Shown here piece after piece: positions 1 to 8,004 of a DNA stretch of 64,000 nt (its first letter is position 1; every line of letters begins with the position of its first letter). The notes beneath the pieces were generated by a model. That model was not told the origin of the DNA. It worked only from the letters and a program-made list of their open reading frames with translations, and made no database searches. Location of the stretch: contig CAWHHZ010000022.1 in assembly GCA_963829355.1 (NCBI GenBank), forward strand, positions 1 through 64,000, read 5' to 3'. A program made the translations under genes and the position numbers. Source of the stretch: CAWHHZ01 sp963829355. Lineage in GTDB: Bacteria; Acidobacteriota; Thermoanaerobaculia; Gp7-AA8; JAHWKK01.

Positions 1-213
1 CAGGACAGGCGCGGAGATTCGGGCCGTAACCATCACCAGCCCAAAGGGTTACGGGCGGGGCGTCGCCGATCGCGTTGCCTGCCCTGAGCGAGCGTCAGCG
101 AGTCGAAGGGTCGCAGCTCCTTTCCGATGAACCACATCGCTGCGTCGCTGCTCCGCGCGCTCGAGACTCGCCGCGCCCGTAACGCAGGGTACGCTGGATT
201 CTTTCACAGCCTC
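1..213. repeat. Right part of a terminal-inverted-repeat element (second copy near 42.4 kb)
   Basis: Positions 11-213 match, in reverse complement, the element at 42354-42624. They differ by a few bases and by an insertion of about 31 bases around 87-118 that itself resembles the local intergenic palindrome. The copy ends at 213 with the same roughly 31-base terminal repeat (183-213, ending CACAGCCTC). Its other end lies outside the window. No protein is encoded; it looks like a non-autonomous mobile or dispersed element. Confidence 0.75.
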
Positions 214-267
214 TGAGGGCGAGAATGGCGCCGCTTCGCTGTCGCCAGTGGAGTGACACGAACCGTC

Positions 268-481
268 ATCCGGCCGAGCGAAGCGAGTGTCGGGATGACA
301 TGGCCCCGTGTGTTCAAGGAGATCCGAAGTGGTTCATTAAAGCCGCCGGAGCGCTGCGGAGGCCCGCCCTGAGCGAAGCCGAAGGGACGGTCGAAGCGAT
401 CGCCTACGGCCCGACTGTCAGCACGGAAAGAACGCGGCAGTCAGGACGTACCCGATCCTTCGCTGCGCTCAGGATGACGGC
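268..481. repeat. Dispersed GTCATCCTGAG-type intergenic palindromes
   Basis: A short unit (268-302, GTCATCC...GGGATGACA) is followed by a longer one (about 365-481). The longer unit ends in CGCTGCGCTCAGGATGAC and holds the words GATCCTTCG and AGTCAGGACGTAC, which recur in the other copies of this family in the window. The arms are imperfect inverted repeats, so the RNA would fold as a long hairpin. No coding content is seen. Confidence 0.7.
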
Positions 482-502
482 CCCTGCCGGCGCTGAATCA
501 GG

Positions 503-508
503 TATCCT
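503..508 (+). promoter_or_regulatory. -10 hexamer of a probably leaderless gene
   Basis: TATCCT lies 7 nt before the ATG at 516, too close for a normal 5' UTR. The same hexamer and spacing occur before the operon leader peptide (32689) and the cassette gene at 36434. No clear -35 is visible. Confidence 0.4.
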
Positions 509-515
509 TCTGCTC

Positions 516-686
516 ATGTCGATTCCTGAATATCTGATCTGTGCGAACTGCGAAACACCCTGCTACGTCTTCGAGTGGGACTCCGACAAGGGAATCCCCT
601 CGGAAGCGCTGTGTGGGACCTGCGGCAACGACGAGCCGAGCGATTTCATGACGCAGTCCGACTGGGACGACCAGTCCGGCGGCTGA
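516..686 (+). CDS. Small zinc-ribbon protein
   Basis: A 56-residue protein of unknown function. It has two CxxC knuckles (C9/C12 in CANC and C33/C36 in CGTC) separated by about 20 residues, the pattern of a single zinc ribbon, and a very acidic tail. The open frame extends upstream to 225, but that part runs through an intergenic palindrome. The ATG at 516 is chosen because it sits 7 nt after a TATCCT -10-like hexamer and begins the compact domain. It ends 19 nt before uridine kinase, so the two may be co-transcribed. The family is not recognised, so no role is assigned beyond likely metal binding. Confidence 0.6.
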   Translation: MSIPEYLICANCETPCYVFEWDSDKGIPSEALCGTCGNDEPSDFMTQSDWDDQSGG

Positions 687-705
687 CGCGACGAGGACGA
701 CGAGA

Positions 706-1326
706 ATGAGCTCGAAACCCGTGATCATCGGGATCGCCGGCGGAACCGGATCCGGCAAGACCACGATCGCCCACTCCATCTTCGATCGCGTGGGGCGTGA
801 CCGCATTGAGTGGATCTCCCACGACGCCTACTATCGCGACTTCGCACACCTGAGCCCCGACGAGAAACACCGCATCAACTTCGATCATCCCGACTCTCTC
901 GAGACCGATCTCATGGTGAGCCACCTCGACGCTCTCTGCGAAGGACGCCCGGTCGAGGTGCCTCGATACGACTTCGCGTCGCACAGCCGATTACCCGAGA
1001 CGACCAGGGTCGAGCCTAAGAAAGTGATTCTCGTCGAGGGAATCCTCGTTCTGGCAGAGCGAGAACTGCGGGAAAGAATCGACATCAAGCTCTACGTCGA
1101 TACTCCTTCCGACATCCGGTTCGTACGCAGGCTCCTCCGCGACGTGAAGTCACGCGGCCGGAGTGTCGAATCGGTCGTCGAGCAGTACATCACCACCGTC
1201 CGCCCGATGCACGAGGAGTTCGTAGAGCCCTCCAAACGCTTCGCCGACCTCATCATCCCCGAGGGAGGCGAGAACGTGGTGGCTCTGGATGCGATCATCT
1301 CGAGGGTCGAGCACCTGGCGACTTGA
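706..1326 (+). CDS. udk: Uridine kinase
   Basis: A 206-residue cytosolic kinase that phosphorylates uridine and cytidine to UMP and CMP with ATP or GTP in the pyrimidine salvage pathway. The P-loop GGTGSGKTT is at residues 12-20. The family signature SHDAYYRD (about 38-45), the NFDHPDS segment (about 64-70) and the RRLLRD lid region follow in the expected order. Length matches the usual 205-215 residues. The ATG at 706 follows a purine-rich GACGAGGACGACGAG stretch. It lies just downstream of the small zinc-ribbon gene. Classical udk rather than phosphoribulokinase is favoured by length and by the SHDAYYRD motif. Confidence 0.93.
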   Translation: MSSKPVIIGIAGGTGSGKTTIAHSIFDRVGRDRIEWISHDAYYRDFAHLSPDEKHRINFDHPDSLETDLMVSHLDALCEGRPVEVPRYDFASHSRLPETTRVEPKKVILVEGILVLAERELRERIDIKLYVDTPSDIRFVRRLLRDVKSRGRSVESVVEQYITTVRPMHEEFVEPSKRFADLIIPEGGENVVALDAIISRVEHLAT

Positions 1327-1366
1327 GGCAGTCGGCAGTCGTCGGTCGTACAGTCGACAGAAGGCT

Positions 1367-1459
1367 GTCATCCTGAGCGAAGCGAAGGATCGCGTGCAAG
1401 TTACCTCGAGTAGGATTTGACGCGATTCTTCGCCGTCCTTCGGCGGCTCAGAATGACAG
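1367..1459. repeat. GTCATCCTGAG-type intergenic palindrome
   Basis: Starts GTCATCCTGAGCGAAGCGAAGGATCGCG and ends CGGCGGCTCAGAATGACAG. The two ends are inverted copies, as in the other members of the family. It fills most of the gap between udk and the convergent gene ending at 1508. Confidence 0.75.
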
Positions 1460-1507
1460 ACGCCACAGGCTGACTGCCTCTTTCACGACTGACGACTGTC
1501 GACCGCT

Positions 1508-2281
1508 CTACCTCGCGCAGCCGCCGTCCGGACTGATCACTGTCGTCCTCTGGGTGGCGTTGTCGGTCACGGATGCAAACGCCCAGATCGGTACCGTCGA
1601 CAAGACCTCCACCCACGCTCTCTCGTCGCTCTCGTCCACGTCGTGCAGCAGGCTGGCAAGCATCACGGAGCCGTCGGCCGGGTATGCCGGAAATGCCTCC
1701 GACTGGCGCTCAGTCGTGTTGTGGGTCAGGGTCAGGTCACCCGATCCGATGAGCCGATACTCACCTTCACTGAATACCCTGAGGACCACATCGACGCTCG
1801 AGGCCCCCTCGAAGTCGTAGACCCTGATCCTGCTGCGGAAACGACTGTCCAGAGGGAGATTGAGCAGTTGAATCGTCGTGTCGAAGTCGCACGCTCTCGG
1901 CACCGGGACGGTAAATCCCCATCCATCCGATTCCTCAGTGACTCTCAGTGAAAGTGTGATCGGATCGCTCGGCTTCTCCAGATAAAGAAAAACGCCGTGG
2001 TTCCCTGGAGGAAGATCAATCGAGACGGGGCGGAAGGTCTTCGCCCCGATGACAGGACTGGGGCAGAGAAGTCTACATTCCTGATCCGGGGTCTGGTCGA
2101 CGATCCGCGGAGACGCGCCCGAATTCAAAACATAGGTGTCAGTGTTCCAGACCGACCCGAAAGAGCCTTCGAGCCAGGTTGCTGCAACGGGCACGAGAAC
2201 CCGCTCGAACTGATCCGGAGTCTGAGCCGACACGGGCAGTAGCGACGAGATAACAGAAAGGAGGATGACCAGTGGTCTCAT
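1508..2281 (-). CDS. Secreted beta-rich protein coupled to a subtilase fragment
   Basis: A 257-residue protein with an N-terminal signal peptide (residues 1-19, ending PVSA). Its body resembles the repeated C-terminal modules of the large subtilase at 42818-47833: an 'LVPVAA.. WNTDTYVLNSG' opening, a cysteine pair in ECRLLC, and an ending of the type 'ASVTDNATQRTTVISP'. Such modules are widespread in secreted acidobacterial proteins, and their function is not established. The start codon overlaps the stop of the S8 peptidase gene as ATGA at 2278-2281, so translation is coupled. The pair may be a two-gene version of the single-chain protein at 42.8 kb. Confidence 0.65.
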   Translation of the reverse strand: MRPLVILLSVISSLLPVSAQTPDQFERVLVPVAATWLEGSFGSVWNTDTYVLNSGASPRIVDQTPDQECRLLCPSPVIGAKTFRPVSIDLPPGNHGVFLYLEKPSDPITLSLRVTEESDGWGFTVPVPRACDFDTTIQLLNLPLDSRFRSRIRVYDFEGASSVDVVLRVFSEGEYRLIGSGDLTLTHNTTERQSEAFPAYPADGSVMLASLLHDVDESDERAWVEVLSTVPIWAFASVTDNATQRTTVISPDGGCAR

Positions 2282-3054
2282 CAGTAGCAGTCGCTCATAT
2301 TGAGTAACGGCTTACCATCGACGGAGACGTGGCTTTCCGAAGTCAAGAACGACATCACGGCGGCCCGAGCCGCGCCGTGGTTGTTCTCAAGGTATCTCGC
2401 TACGACACCCGCAACCAGGGGCGCTGAAAATGACGTCCCGGAAACACAGTCGCCTGTGGAGGGCCAGACTGACCCGTTGAAACAATTGAAGAATAACGAT
2501 CGGTAATATCCTGCCAGCCAGGTCCCAGCGGATTCCACGTTTTGCGCTGGTGCATAAATGTCGGTATTGTAGCCCCAGTTCGAAAACGAGCTCCGAATAT
2601 CTGCTGCTTCGTCTGTACCCGCAACTGTGATAGCGCTCGCGGAGCTGGCTGGATCCCAATTGAACGTAGAGTCACTGTGATTTCCTGCGGCGGCCACCAC
2701 CATTATGCCTTGATTAACAAGATCTCCTACGGCACGGTTGATTGGCCCCGCAATACATGACCATCGACAGTGAGCTTCCGACGGTGTAGCGAAGCTAAGA
2801 TTCACAACCGCAGATTCCGTTTCCAAATCCAGGTTCTCATCTTCCGGGATCCACTCAAGGACTGCAACTATGTCAGCAGAGGTCCCAATGCCACCACAGG
2901 AGAACGCTCTAGCATCCACTATAGTTATGCCCCTGGCGACGCCCAGAGTGTTGCCTCCCGCAACCGAGGCGACTGATGTTCCATGGGACTTGGTCGCGTT
3001 CATAGTAACAGAGCCACCCCAACACGCGGTCGAATGCGACACCGGGTTCTTCAC
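2281..3054 (-). CDS. S8 (subtilisin-like) peptidase, N-terminus missing
   Basis: A 257-residue sequence covering most of a subtilase catalytic domain. The histidine motif SHGTSVASVAGG is at about residues 23-34, the oxyanion-hole region VVAAAGNHS at about 119-127, and the serine motif GTSFSAPLVAGV at about 205-216. The catalytic aspartate motif, signal peptide and propeptide expected before the histidine motif are absent. The frame opens only 9 codons further upstream before a stop at 3079-3081, and no D-T/S-G motif is seen in the other frames. The GTG at 3054 is therefore a nominal start. The region is visibly AT-richer than its neighbours, which suggests acquisition or decay. It is either a truncated pseudogene or was damaged by an indel. 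Confidence 0.7.
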   Translation of the reverse strand: MKNPVSHSTACWGGSVTMNATKSHGTSVASVAGGNTLGVARGITIVDARAFSCGGIGTSADIVAVLEWIPEDENLDLETESAVVNLSFATPSEAHCRWSCIAGPINRAVGDLVNQGIMVVAAAGNHSDSTFNWDPASSASAITVAGTDEAADIRSSFSNWGYNTDIYAPAQNVESAGTWLAGYYRSLFFNCFNGSVWPSTGDCVSGTSFSAPLVAGVVARYLENNHGAARAAVMSFLTSESHVSVDGKPLLNMSDCY

Positions 3055-3192
3055 ATTTACTCCATATCGCTGAATGTTTCAGCTGTAAACACACGATGAT
3101 CCCGGAGGTGTCTGACTGGGATCGGAACAGTCGCTCGAAAGGGGCAAGTAATTTCAAACCTGTCCAAATATATGTGTAATGTGACCAGACCG

Positions 3193-3903
3193 CTAGAGAC
3201 AAAATCGGACATTTTTGGAGTGGCTTGCTGGTGTGCGCCCCCGCCGAGCTTTGTACCCCCTGAAGAAAGAGCGCCTCGTCCTGAACCCGCAGCGGTACGC
3301 GACTTGACTCGTAGTGTATTCACCCGTTGCCAAAAGTTGGTCAGCCAGTTCCAGTTGGATCAGTAGGAGCGACGTCTTCGTGCCACGGCTGAACTCTTCC
3401 TCGCAGTAGCGGTGAAGAGTCCTCGCTGACAAGTTCAGCTCCTTTGCCAAATCCTCGACGCGCGCCGGCCTATTCTGCTCACCGCACTCCTGAACATAGG
3501 ATCGAAGTTTCTCCGTTAGTCTATTCATCTGCCAATAGAGTTGCGCCAGCAGACGATTCCTTATCACTTCACCCCCCATAAATCTTCGAGTCCCCCCAAA
3601 TCGACGATCGATGACGGCACTCACTTCCGAACCGTGCGGCCCCACGAGCTCTCGGAAACTGATGCTGGCATAACTGTGGAATGCGAAGAGAGGAGGCCCG
3701 GGGGCGGCAATCCGGCTCTGCTCGTCCGACGGTCGTGGCGGAACCGGCACCGCGCCTCCGAGGGCCGGGGAGGCTGTAGATCGCCGGCCAACCAGTCGAC
3801 CACAGGAATTTCCCGGCCTTCGCCCCGAGTTTCCACTCACTGCCACAACCGCGTGCAGTTGCGGTCCGTGGCAATATCGAGCGGAAGGGGGTGAACTGAC
3901 CAT
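3193..3903 (-). CDS. AraC-type helix-turn-helix regulator (start uncertain)
   Basis: The C-terminal 90 or so residues form an AraC/XylS-type DNA-binding domain with two helix-turn-helix units. The first is ARVEDLAKELNLSARTLHRY; the second runs through YTTSQVAYRCGFRTRRSFFR. The N-terminal part is arginine- and proline-rich and matches no sensor domain I recognise. The frame is open to 3999, but an upstream start would overlap rpsU deeply. The ATG at 3903 is used because it sits exactly head to head with the rpsU start (the two ATGs share CATG), giving 236 residues. A later start near the GGEVIRNRLL segment is possible. Target genes are unknown. Confidence 0.55.
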   Translation of the reverse strand: MVSSPPSARYCHGPQLHAVVAVSGNSGRRPGNSCGRLVGRRSTASPALGGAVPVPPRPSDEQSRIAAPGPPLFAFHSYASISFRELVGPHGSEVSAVIDRRFGGTRRFMGGEVIRNRLLAQLYWQMNRLTEKLRSYVQECGEQNRPARVEDLAKELNLSARTLHRYCEEEFSRGTKTSLLLIQLELADQLLATGEYTTSQVAYRCGFRTRRSFFRGYKARRGRTPASHSKNVRFCL

Positions 3904-4111
3904 GCCAGTCGTCTTTGTGAAAGAAGATGAGAGCTTCGAGAACGCGCTCCGTCGTTTCAAGCGGAAGTGCGAGAAATCCGGCGTCCTGTCGGAAGTCAAG
4001 AAGCGTCAGTATTTCGAGAAGCCGAGCGAGAAGCGCAAGCGCAAGGCTGTCGCCGCCCGTAAGAAAGTCCTTCGGAAACTCGCAGAGGATCGTCGTACCG
4101 GCGGTTACTAA
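3902..4111 (+). CDS. rpsU: 30S ribosomal protein bS21
   Basis: A 69-residue basic protein of the small ribosomal subunit that acts near the anti-Shine-Dalgarno end of 16S rRNA during initiation. The N-terminal PVVFVKEDESFENALRRFKRKCEKSG matches the bS21 family pattern, followed by the lysine/arginine-rich helix (KKRQYFEKPSEKRKRK). A strong ribosome-binding site, GGAAGGGGGTGA, lies just upstream of the ATG. A rho-independent terminator follows at 4136-4162, so it is probably monocistronic. The start overlaps that of the divergent AraC-type gene. Confidence 0.95.
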   Translation: MPVVFVKEDESFENALRRFKRKCEKSGVLSEVKKRQYFEKPSEKRKRKAVAARKKVLRKLAEDRRTGGY

Positions 4112-4135
4112 CGCCATCAGAATTGACCGAAACCA

Positions 4136-4162
4136 GGGCTCCCGGAAGGGAGCCCTTTTTTT
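4136..4162 (+). terminator. Rho-independent terminator of rpsU
   Basis: A perfect 8-bp stem GGGCTCCC / GGGAGCCC with a GGAA tetraloop, followed directly by seven T residues. It ends 17 nt before the mutS2 start. Confidence 0.93.
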
Positions 4163-4179
4163 GAGTTGAACCCCAAAAC

Positions 4180-6555
4180 ATGAACCCTTCTCTCCGCGCA
4201 CTCGATTTTGCTGAAGTCCTCGACGTTCTCGCGCTCGAGGTGAGAACCTCCCCCGGCCGGCGCAGGTTGCTGGCTCGGAGGCCCGTCCATTCTCTCGAGG
4301 TGGCCGAACGGCTGCAGCGTGAGCTGCGGGAAATGACGAAGCTGTACCTCGAGGACGGTCTCCTGCCGTTTTCGGGGCTCGAGGAGATCGACGCGGTACT
4401 ATCATCCGGCTCTTCGGAGCTCGAGGATTCGTGGATGATCCTCCGCGCGGTCAAGGCGACGCAGGCGATCCGCGAAGCCGTCCTCCGATCAGAGAGCGAA
4501 CTGCCGGCGCTTTCGACGATCGCCGGCAGAATCGTCGATCTGTCGGAGCTGATCCGGTCTACCAACAAGTACTTCACCAAAGAAGGAAAACTTCGCGAGG
4601 ACGCCTCCCCCGAGCTGAAGCGGATCAGGACGAAGATCCATGCGCGCCGGCAGGAAACCCAGCGCACACTCAACGATCTGATGAACCGGCGCTCCGAGGC
4701 GATTCAGGAGCCGATCATCACGGTGCGTGGCGACCGCTACTGCATTCCCGTCCGGTCGGAGAAGCGTGGCTCCGTTCCCGGCATTCTGCATGAGAGATCC
4801 GGCTCCGGGGCTTCCGTCTTCATGGAGCCTCTCGAGATCGTGGAGCTCAACAACGAGATCGCGGACCTGCTCCTGGCCGAACGCGACGAGGTGCGGCGCA
4901 TCGCAAAATTCATCGCCGATCAGATCGCCGTGCACCACGACGACATCGTCACCTCGATCGAGTCTGCCGCGGAGCTCGATGCGATTCAGGCTTGTGCGGT
5001 CGTGGGATCACGGATCGAAGCGGTCCGGCCGACATTCTCTGCCGACAACAAGCTCCGAATCGTCGACGGGCGCCATCCCCTCCTCGACGAGCGAATCGCG
5101 GATCTTCGGGAGATTGCCTTCAACGAGCAGCCTTCCGAGCGTACCGTCGTTCCAGTCTCGATCGATCTGGCCGGCGATGAGAGAGGGCTCGTCATCAGCG
5201 GTCCAAACGCCGGAGGAAAGACAGTCTCGCTCAAGACCGCGGGACTTCTCACGGCCATGGCTGCCGCTGGTCTTCCAGTGCCCGCCGGCGACGGGACGAT
5301 CGTCCCCCTCCCCGATCAGATCCATTTGCTGATCGGCGATGATCAGGATCTTCTCGAGCATCTTTCGACATTCTCCGGCTATCTGACGCGGCTGAAGTCG
5401 ATACTCGAGAAGATGTCTCCTTCGTCCCTGCTGCTACTCGACGAGATCGGTTCGGGCACCGATCCGGAAGAAGGTTCTGCGATTGCCGCGGCCACGATCG
5501 AGCATGTGCTGAAGACCGGGTGTCTGTTCGTTGTCACAACGCATCTGGCGCGAGTCCAGAGCGTCGCGATCGCGAGCGAGCACATCATCAATGCGTCGAT
5601 GGAGTTCACCGAGGAGACGCATCGCCCCAGCTTCCGTCTGATCCCGGGTCTGCCCGGGAGGAGTCGCGCCATCGAGGTCGCGGAGCGCGTCGGGCTGCCT
5701 GCGGAGCTCATCGCCGATGCGCGGAAGGTTCTCGGTTCCGAATACGGAAAAACCGACCAGATTCTTTCCCAGCTCCAGAGCTCTCTTCGTGAGGTGCAGC
5801 AGTTGCGCGACGAGCTCGATACCCGGGAGCGCCAGGTTCGGTCCGCCGAGCGGGAGCTGAACGAGCGGCTCGATCGCGCGAAAAAGGAAGAGAAGACGCT
5901 CCTGAAGAAGTGGCAGGACGAGTCGGACGCGATCCGTCGCGACGTGTACCGGCAGTTGAGGTCCGAGATCAAGTCGCTCCGCGAGAAGGATCAGTCGGAA
6001 CGCGACTCACAATCGCTCGAGAGTGTTGCGCAGAGCGTTCTGGAGCCGACGAAGCAACGTCCCGAACCGGAAGGCACGGATCCGGAGGCACTCGCGGTGG
6101 GCGATCTCGTGCGCCATCGCCGGTTCCGCTTCGAAGGGACGCTTCGATCTCTCAGCGGCGATCGCGCGGAGGTGCTCGTCAAGGGAAAGAAGATGCAGCT
6201 CGAGGCGGCCGATCTTCAGCTCGTCCAGAAGAAGGACGCGCTTCAGAGCGAAAAGAAAAGCAAACAGCCGAAGCAACGTGAGACGGCGCCCTCAGATGTG
6301 GAACCGGCGGTCTCCGCGGAGTTGAACTTGATCGGCCACCGCGTCGAGGAGGCACTCGAGGAATCGGACCGGTTTCTCGATCGAGCGCTGCTCGACGGGC
6401 GTGGGGCGGTGCGCCTGATACACGGCCACGGTACAGGCCGCCTGCGCGACGCGATCCGCGACCACTTGCGCTCGCACCCCGCGATTCGGAGCTGGCGACC
6501 GGGTGGCGAGCGCGAAGGTGGCGACGGCGCCACCGTGGCAATCCTGGAGCGGTAG
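4180..6555 (+). CDS. mutS2: MutS2 family ATPase/endonuclease
   Basis: A 791-residue MutS homologue that lacks the mismatch-recognition domains. MutS2 proteins are known for suppressing homologous recombination and, in Bacillus, for splitting collided ribosomes. The core and clamp region spans about 1-330. The ABC-type ATPase follows, with Walker A GPNAGGKT near residue 343 and Walker B LLLLDEIGSGTDPEEG near 420-435. A long charged coiled coil covers about 520-620. The C-terminal Smr nuclease domain (about 715-791) begins LNLIGHRVEEAL and contains the HGHGTGRLR motif. Length and domain order are normal. It follows the rpsU terminator, so it needs its own promoter in the short gap. Confidence 0.95.
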   Translation: MNPSLRALDFAEVLDVLALEVRTSPGRRRLLARRPVHSLEVAERLQRELREMTKLYLEDGLLPFSGLEEIDAVLSSGSSELEDSWMILRAVKATQAIREAVLRSESELPALSTIAGRIVDLSELIRSTNKYFTKEGKLREDASPELKRIRTKIHARRQETQRTLNDLMNRRSEAIQEPIITVRGDRYCIPVRSEKRGSVPGILHERSGSGASVFMEPLEIVELNNEIADLLLAERDEVRRIAKFIADQIAVHHDDIVTSIESAAELDAIQACAVVGSRIEAVRPTFSADNKLRIVDGRHPLLDERIADLREIAFNEQPSERTVVPVSIDLAGDERGLVISGPNAGGKTVSLKTAGLLTAMAAAGLPVPAGDGTIVPLPDQIHLLIGDDQDLLEHLSTFSGYLTRLKSILEKMSPSSLLLLDEIGSGTDPEEGSAIAAATIEHVLKTGCLFVVTTHLARVQSVAIASEHIINASMEFTEETHRPSFRLIPGLPGRSRAIEVAERVGLPAELIADARKVLGSEYGKTDQILSQLQSSLREVQQLRDELDTRERQVRSAERELNERLDRAKKEEKTLLKKWQDESDAIRRDVYRQLRSEIKSLREKDQSERDSQSLESVAQSVLEPTKQRPEPEGTDPEALAVGDLVRHRRFRFEGTLRSLSGDRAEVLVKGKKMQLEAADLQLVQKKDALQSEKKSKQPKQRETAPSDVEPAVSAELNLIGHRVEEALEESDRFLDRALLDGRGAVRLIHGHGTGRLRDAIRDHLRSHPAIRSWRPGGEREGGDGATVAILER

Positions 6556-6574
6556 AGCAGAACGTGGGGGTCGG

Positions 6575-6746
6575 CTCTCCAGGGCCGACTCGCGGGGGGC
6601 TCCAGCCCCCCCGCAAAGCGAGAGATGTCCAGCAGAATCCAATCGTGGGAGCAGTTCAGGAGCGGGATTCTGACGGCACCCCTTCTCTCCATTCGCACTG
6701 ACTCGCGGAGGGCTGGAGCCCTCCGCGAGTCGGAGCTGGAGCTCCG
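6575..6746. repeat. Intergenic hairpins between mutS2 and a convergent gene
   Basis: A near-perfect 15-bp stem (GACTCGCGGAGGGCT, 2-nt spacer, inverse arm) occupies 6700-6731. A smaller GGAGCTGGAGCTCC palindrome follows at 6732-6745. A related degenerate copy (GACTCGCGGGGGGCTCCAGCCCCCC) lies around 6587-6611. No T-run follows, so these are more likely dispersed repeats than simple terminators, although they sit between converging genes. Confidence 0.6.
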
Positions 6747-6763
6747 ACACCCTTTCGGACTGA

Positions 6764-7738
6764 CTAAGCGCGCCAGCTTACTGGCAGGTCATCCATTGTG
6801 AGAAAGCCCGGACGGGCTTCGACGATGCGGGGCATCAGGTTGACGACCATCGCGGCCGTCGCGACGTCGCCGTGGATGCCGCCGTCCACGCGGAGGTCGA
6901 GCTCTGGCGAGCCTTTGATGATCACCCGGTCGACCGGATTCTTTGCTCCGACATACATCCGCAGATCGAGCGAGAGCTCCACGCCACTCGCCGAGCGTGC
7001 CTCGACGCGCTGGTGAACGCCGGCGACCTTGCCCGCCTCCACCTGGAGGTACTGGGTCGTGACGGTGGAATCGGCCATCACCGGCTCGAGGAGCTCATCG
7101 GTCACATGTTCCAGCTCGAGACCGAGCCCCTTCGCCAGAAGGTAGAGGCTCTCCACGAGTCCCATGTGCTTGAGTGTGCCGGCCTTCACTGCCTCGTCGA
7201 ACTCAGCCTGCGTCTTTCCGGCTCCAACTTTTCTCTGCAGGGGCTCGCGTCGCTTTGAGGCGTCAACGATCCTGATCACCTCGACCGAGGTCACTTTCCG
7301 GCAGACCGCGGAAATCGTCAGGGGAAGCTTGTCCATCGCGAAGCCGGGATTCACACCGGTTCCGACGACCGAGACACCGTGCTTCTTTGCGAGCGCATCG
7401 ATCTCGTTCCGCTGCGCCTCGTCGAGTGGGTACGCCAGCTCCTCGCAGGTCGAGACGATGTTGCAACCCTTCTCGATCAGCGCTTTCAACTGTGGCATCA
7501 CTGCCGAGACCCGGGAACCGGTCGTATGGCAGACGACATCGACATCGGTTTCCAGAGACTTCGTGATCGGAACGTTCAGTGATGGATCTCCGATGAGATC
7601 TCCGAGCGTCCTCCCCTGCTTCGCCGGATCGATGTCGACTCCAGCCACCACTTCGGCCCACGATCGCTCCGCGGCTGTCTTCAATGTCTCGAGACCAATC
7701 GGCCCGAGACCGAATTGTGCGATTTTGATTCTGCTCAA
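6764..7738 (-). CDS. 2,4-diaminopentanoate dehydrogenase-like NAD(P)-dependent oxidoreductase
   Basis: A 324-residue dinucleotide-binding enzyme. The Rossmann motif GLGPIG lies at residues 10-15 and the N-terminal half is DapB-like. The segment C.ELAYPLDE (about 118-126) and the glycine-rich VVGTGVNPGFAMDKLP region are typical of diaminopentanoate (Ord) dehydrogenase-like proteins of amino-acid catabolism. True DapB is shorter (about 270 residues) and has a different catalytic segment. Substrate is not certain, because no ornithine-degradation genes are nearby. A Shine-Dalgarno (AGGAGGAGTG) precedes the ATG. It stands alone, convergent with mutS2 and downstream of the exopolysaccharide genes with a 266-nt gap. 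Confidence 0.75.
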   Translation of the reverse strand: MSRIKIAQFGLGPIGLETLKTAAERSWAEVVAGVDIDPAKQGRTLGDLIGDPSLNVPITKSLETDVDVVCHTTGSRVSAVMPQLKALIEKGCNIVSTCEELAYPLDEAQRNEIDALAKKHGVSVVGTGVNPGFAMDKLPLTISAVCRKVTSVEVIRIVDASKRREPLQRKVGAGKTQAEFDEAVKAGTLKHMGLVESLYLLAKGLGLELEHVTDELLEPVMADSTVTTQYLQVEAGKVAGVHQRVEARSASGVELSLDLRMYVGAKNPVDRVIIKGSPELDLRVDGGIHGDVATAAMVVNLMPRIVEARPGFLTMDDLPVSWRA

Positions 7739-8004
7739 GTCTTCACTCCTCCTGTAGCTTCACTCCGGGATCTGGCGGTTCGTCAGATCCGGCTTCAACG
7801 CTCCGAGAATACAGAACTCCGTATCGATCCACTCCCTCGCTTCATCACTGATGGACGTGCGCGCTGCGATGACCGGGCGAATCGTACGACCTCGCTGAGC
7901 TGTGTGACAAGAGGCTCGGGTACAGGGCGCCGTCCCGGATCGAAGTCATTTTCCCGAGGTTTCACATGGCGGGGTGAGGAGGCGGGACGCAGATGGCAGT
8001 GCAA

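Noticed and set aside
3569..4405. A 278-codon minus-strand frame over rpsU and the start of mutS2
   Set aside because: It overlaps the certain genes rpsU and mutS2 and the rpsU terminator; the product has no recognisable domain.
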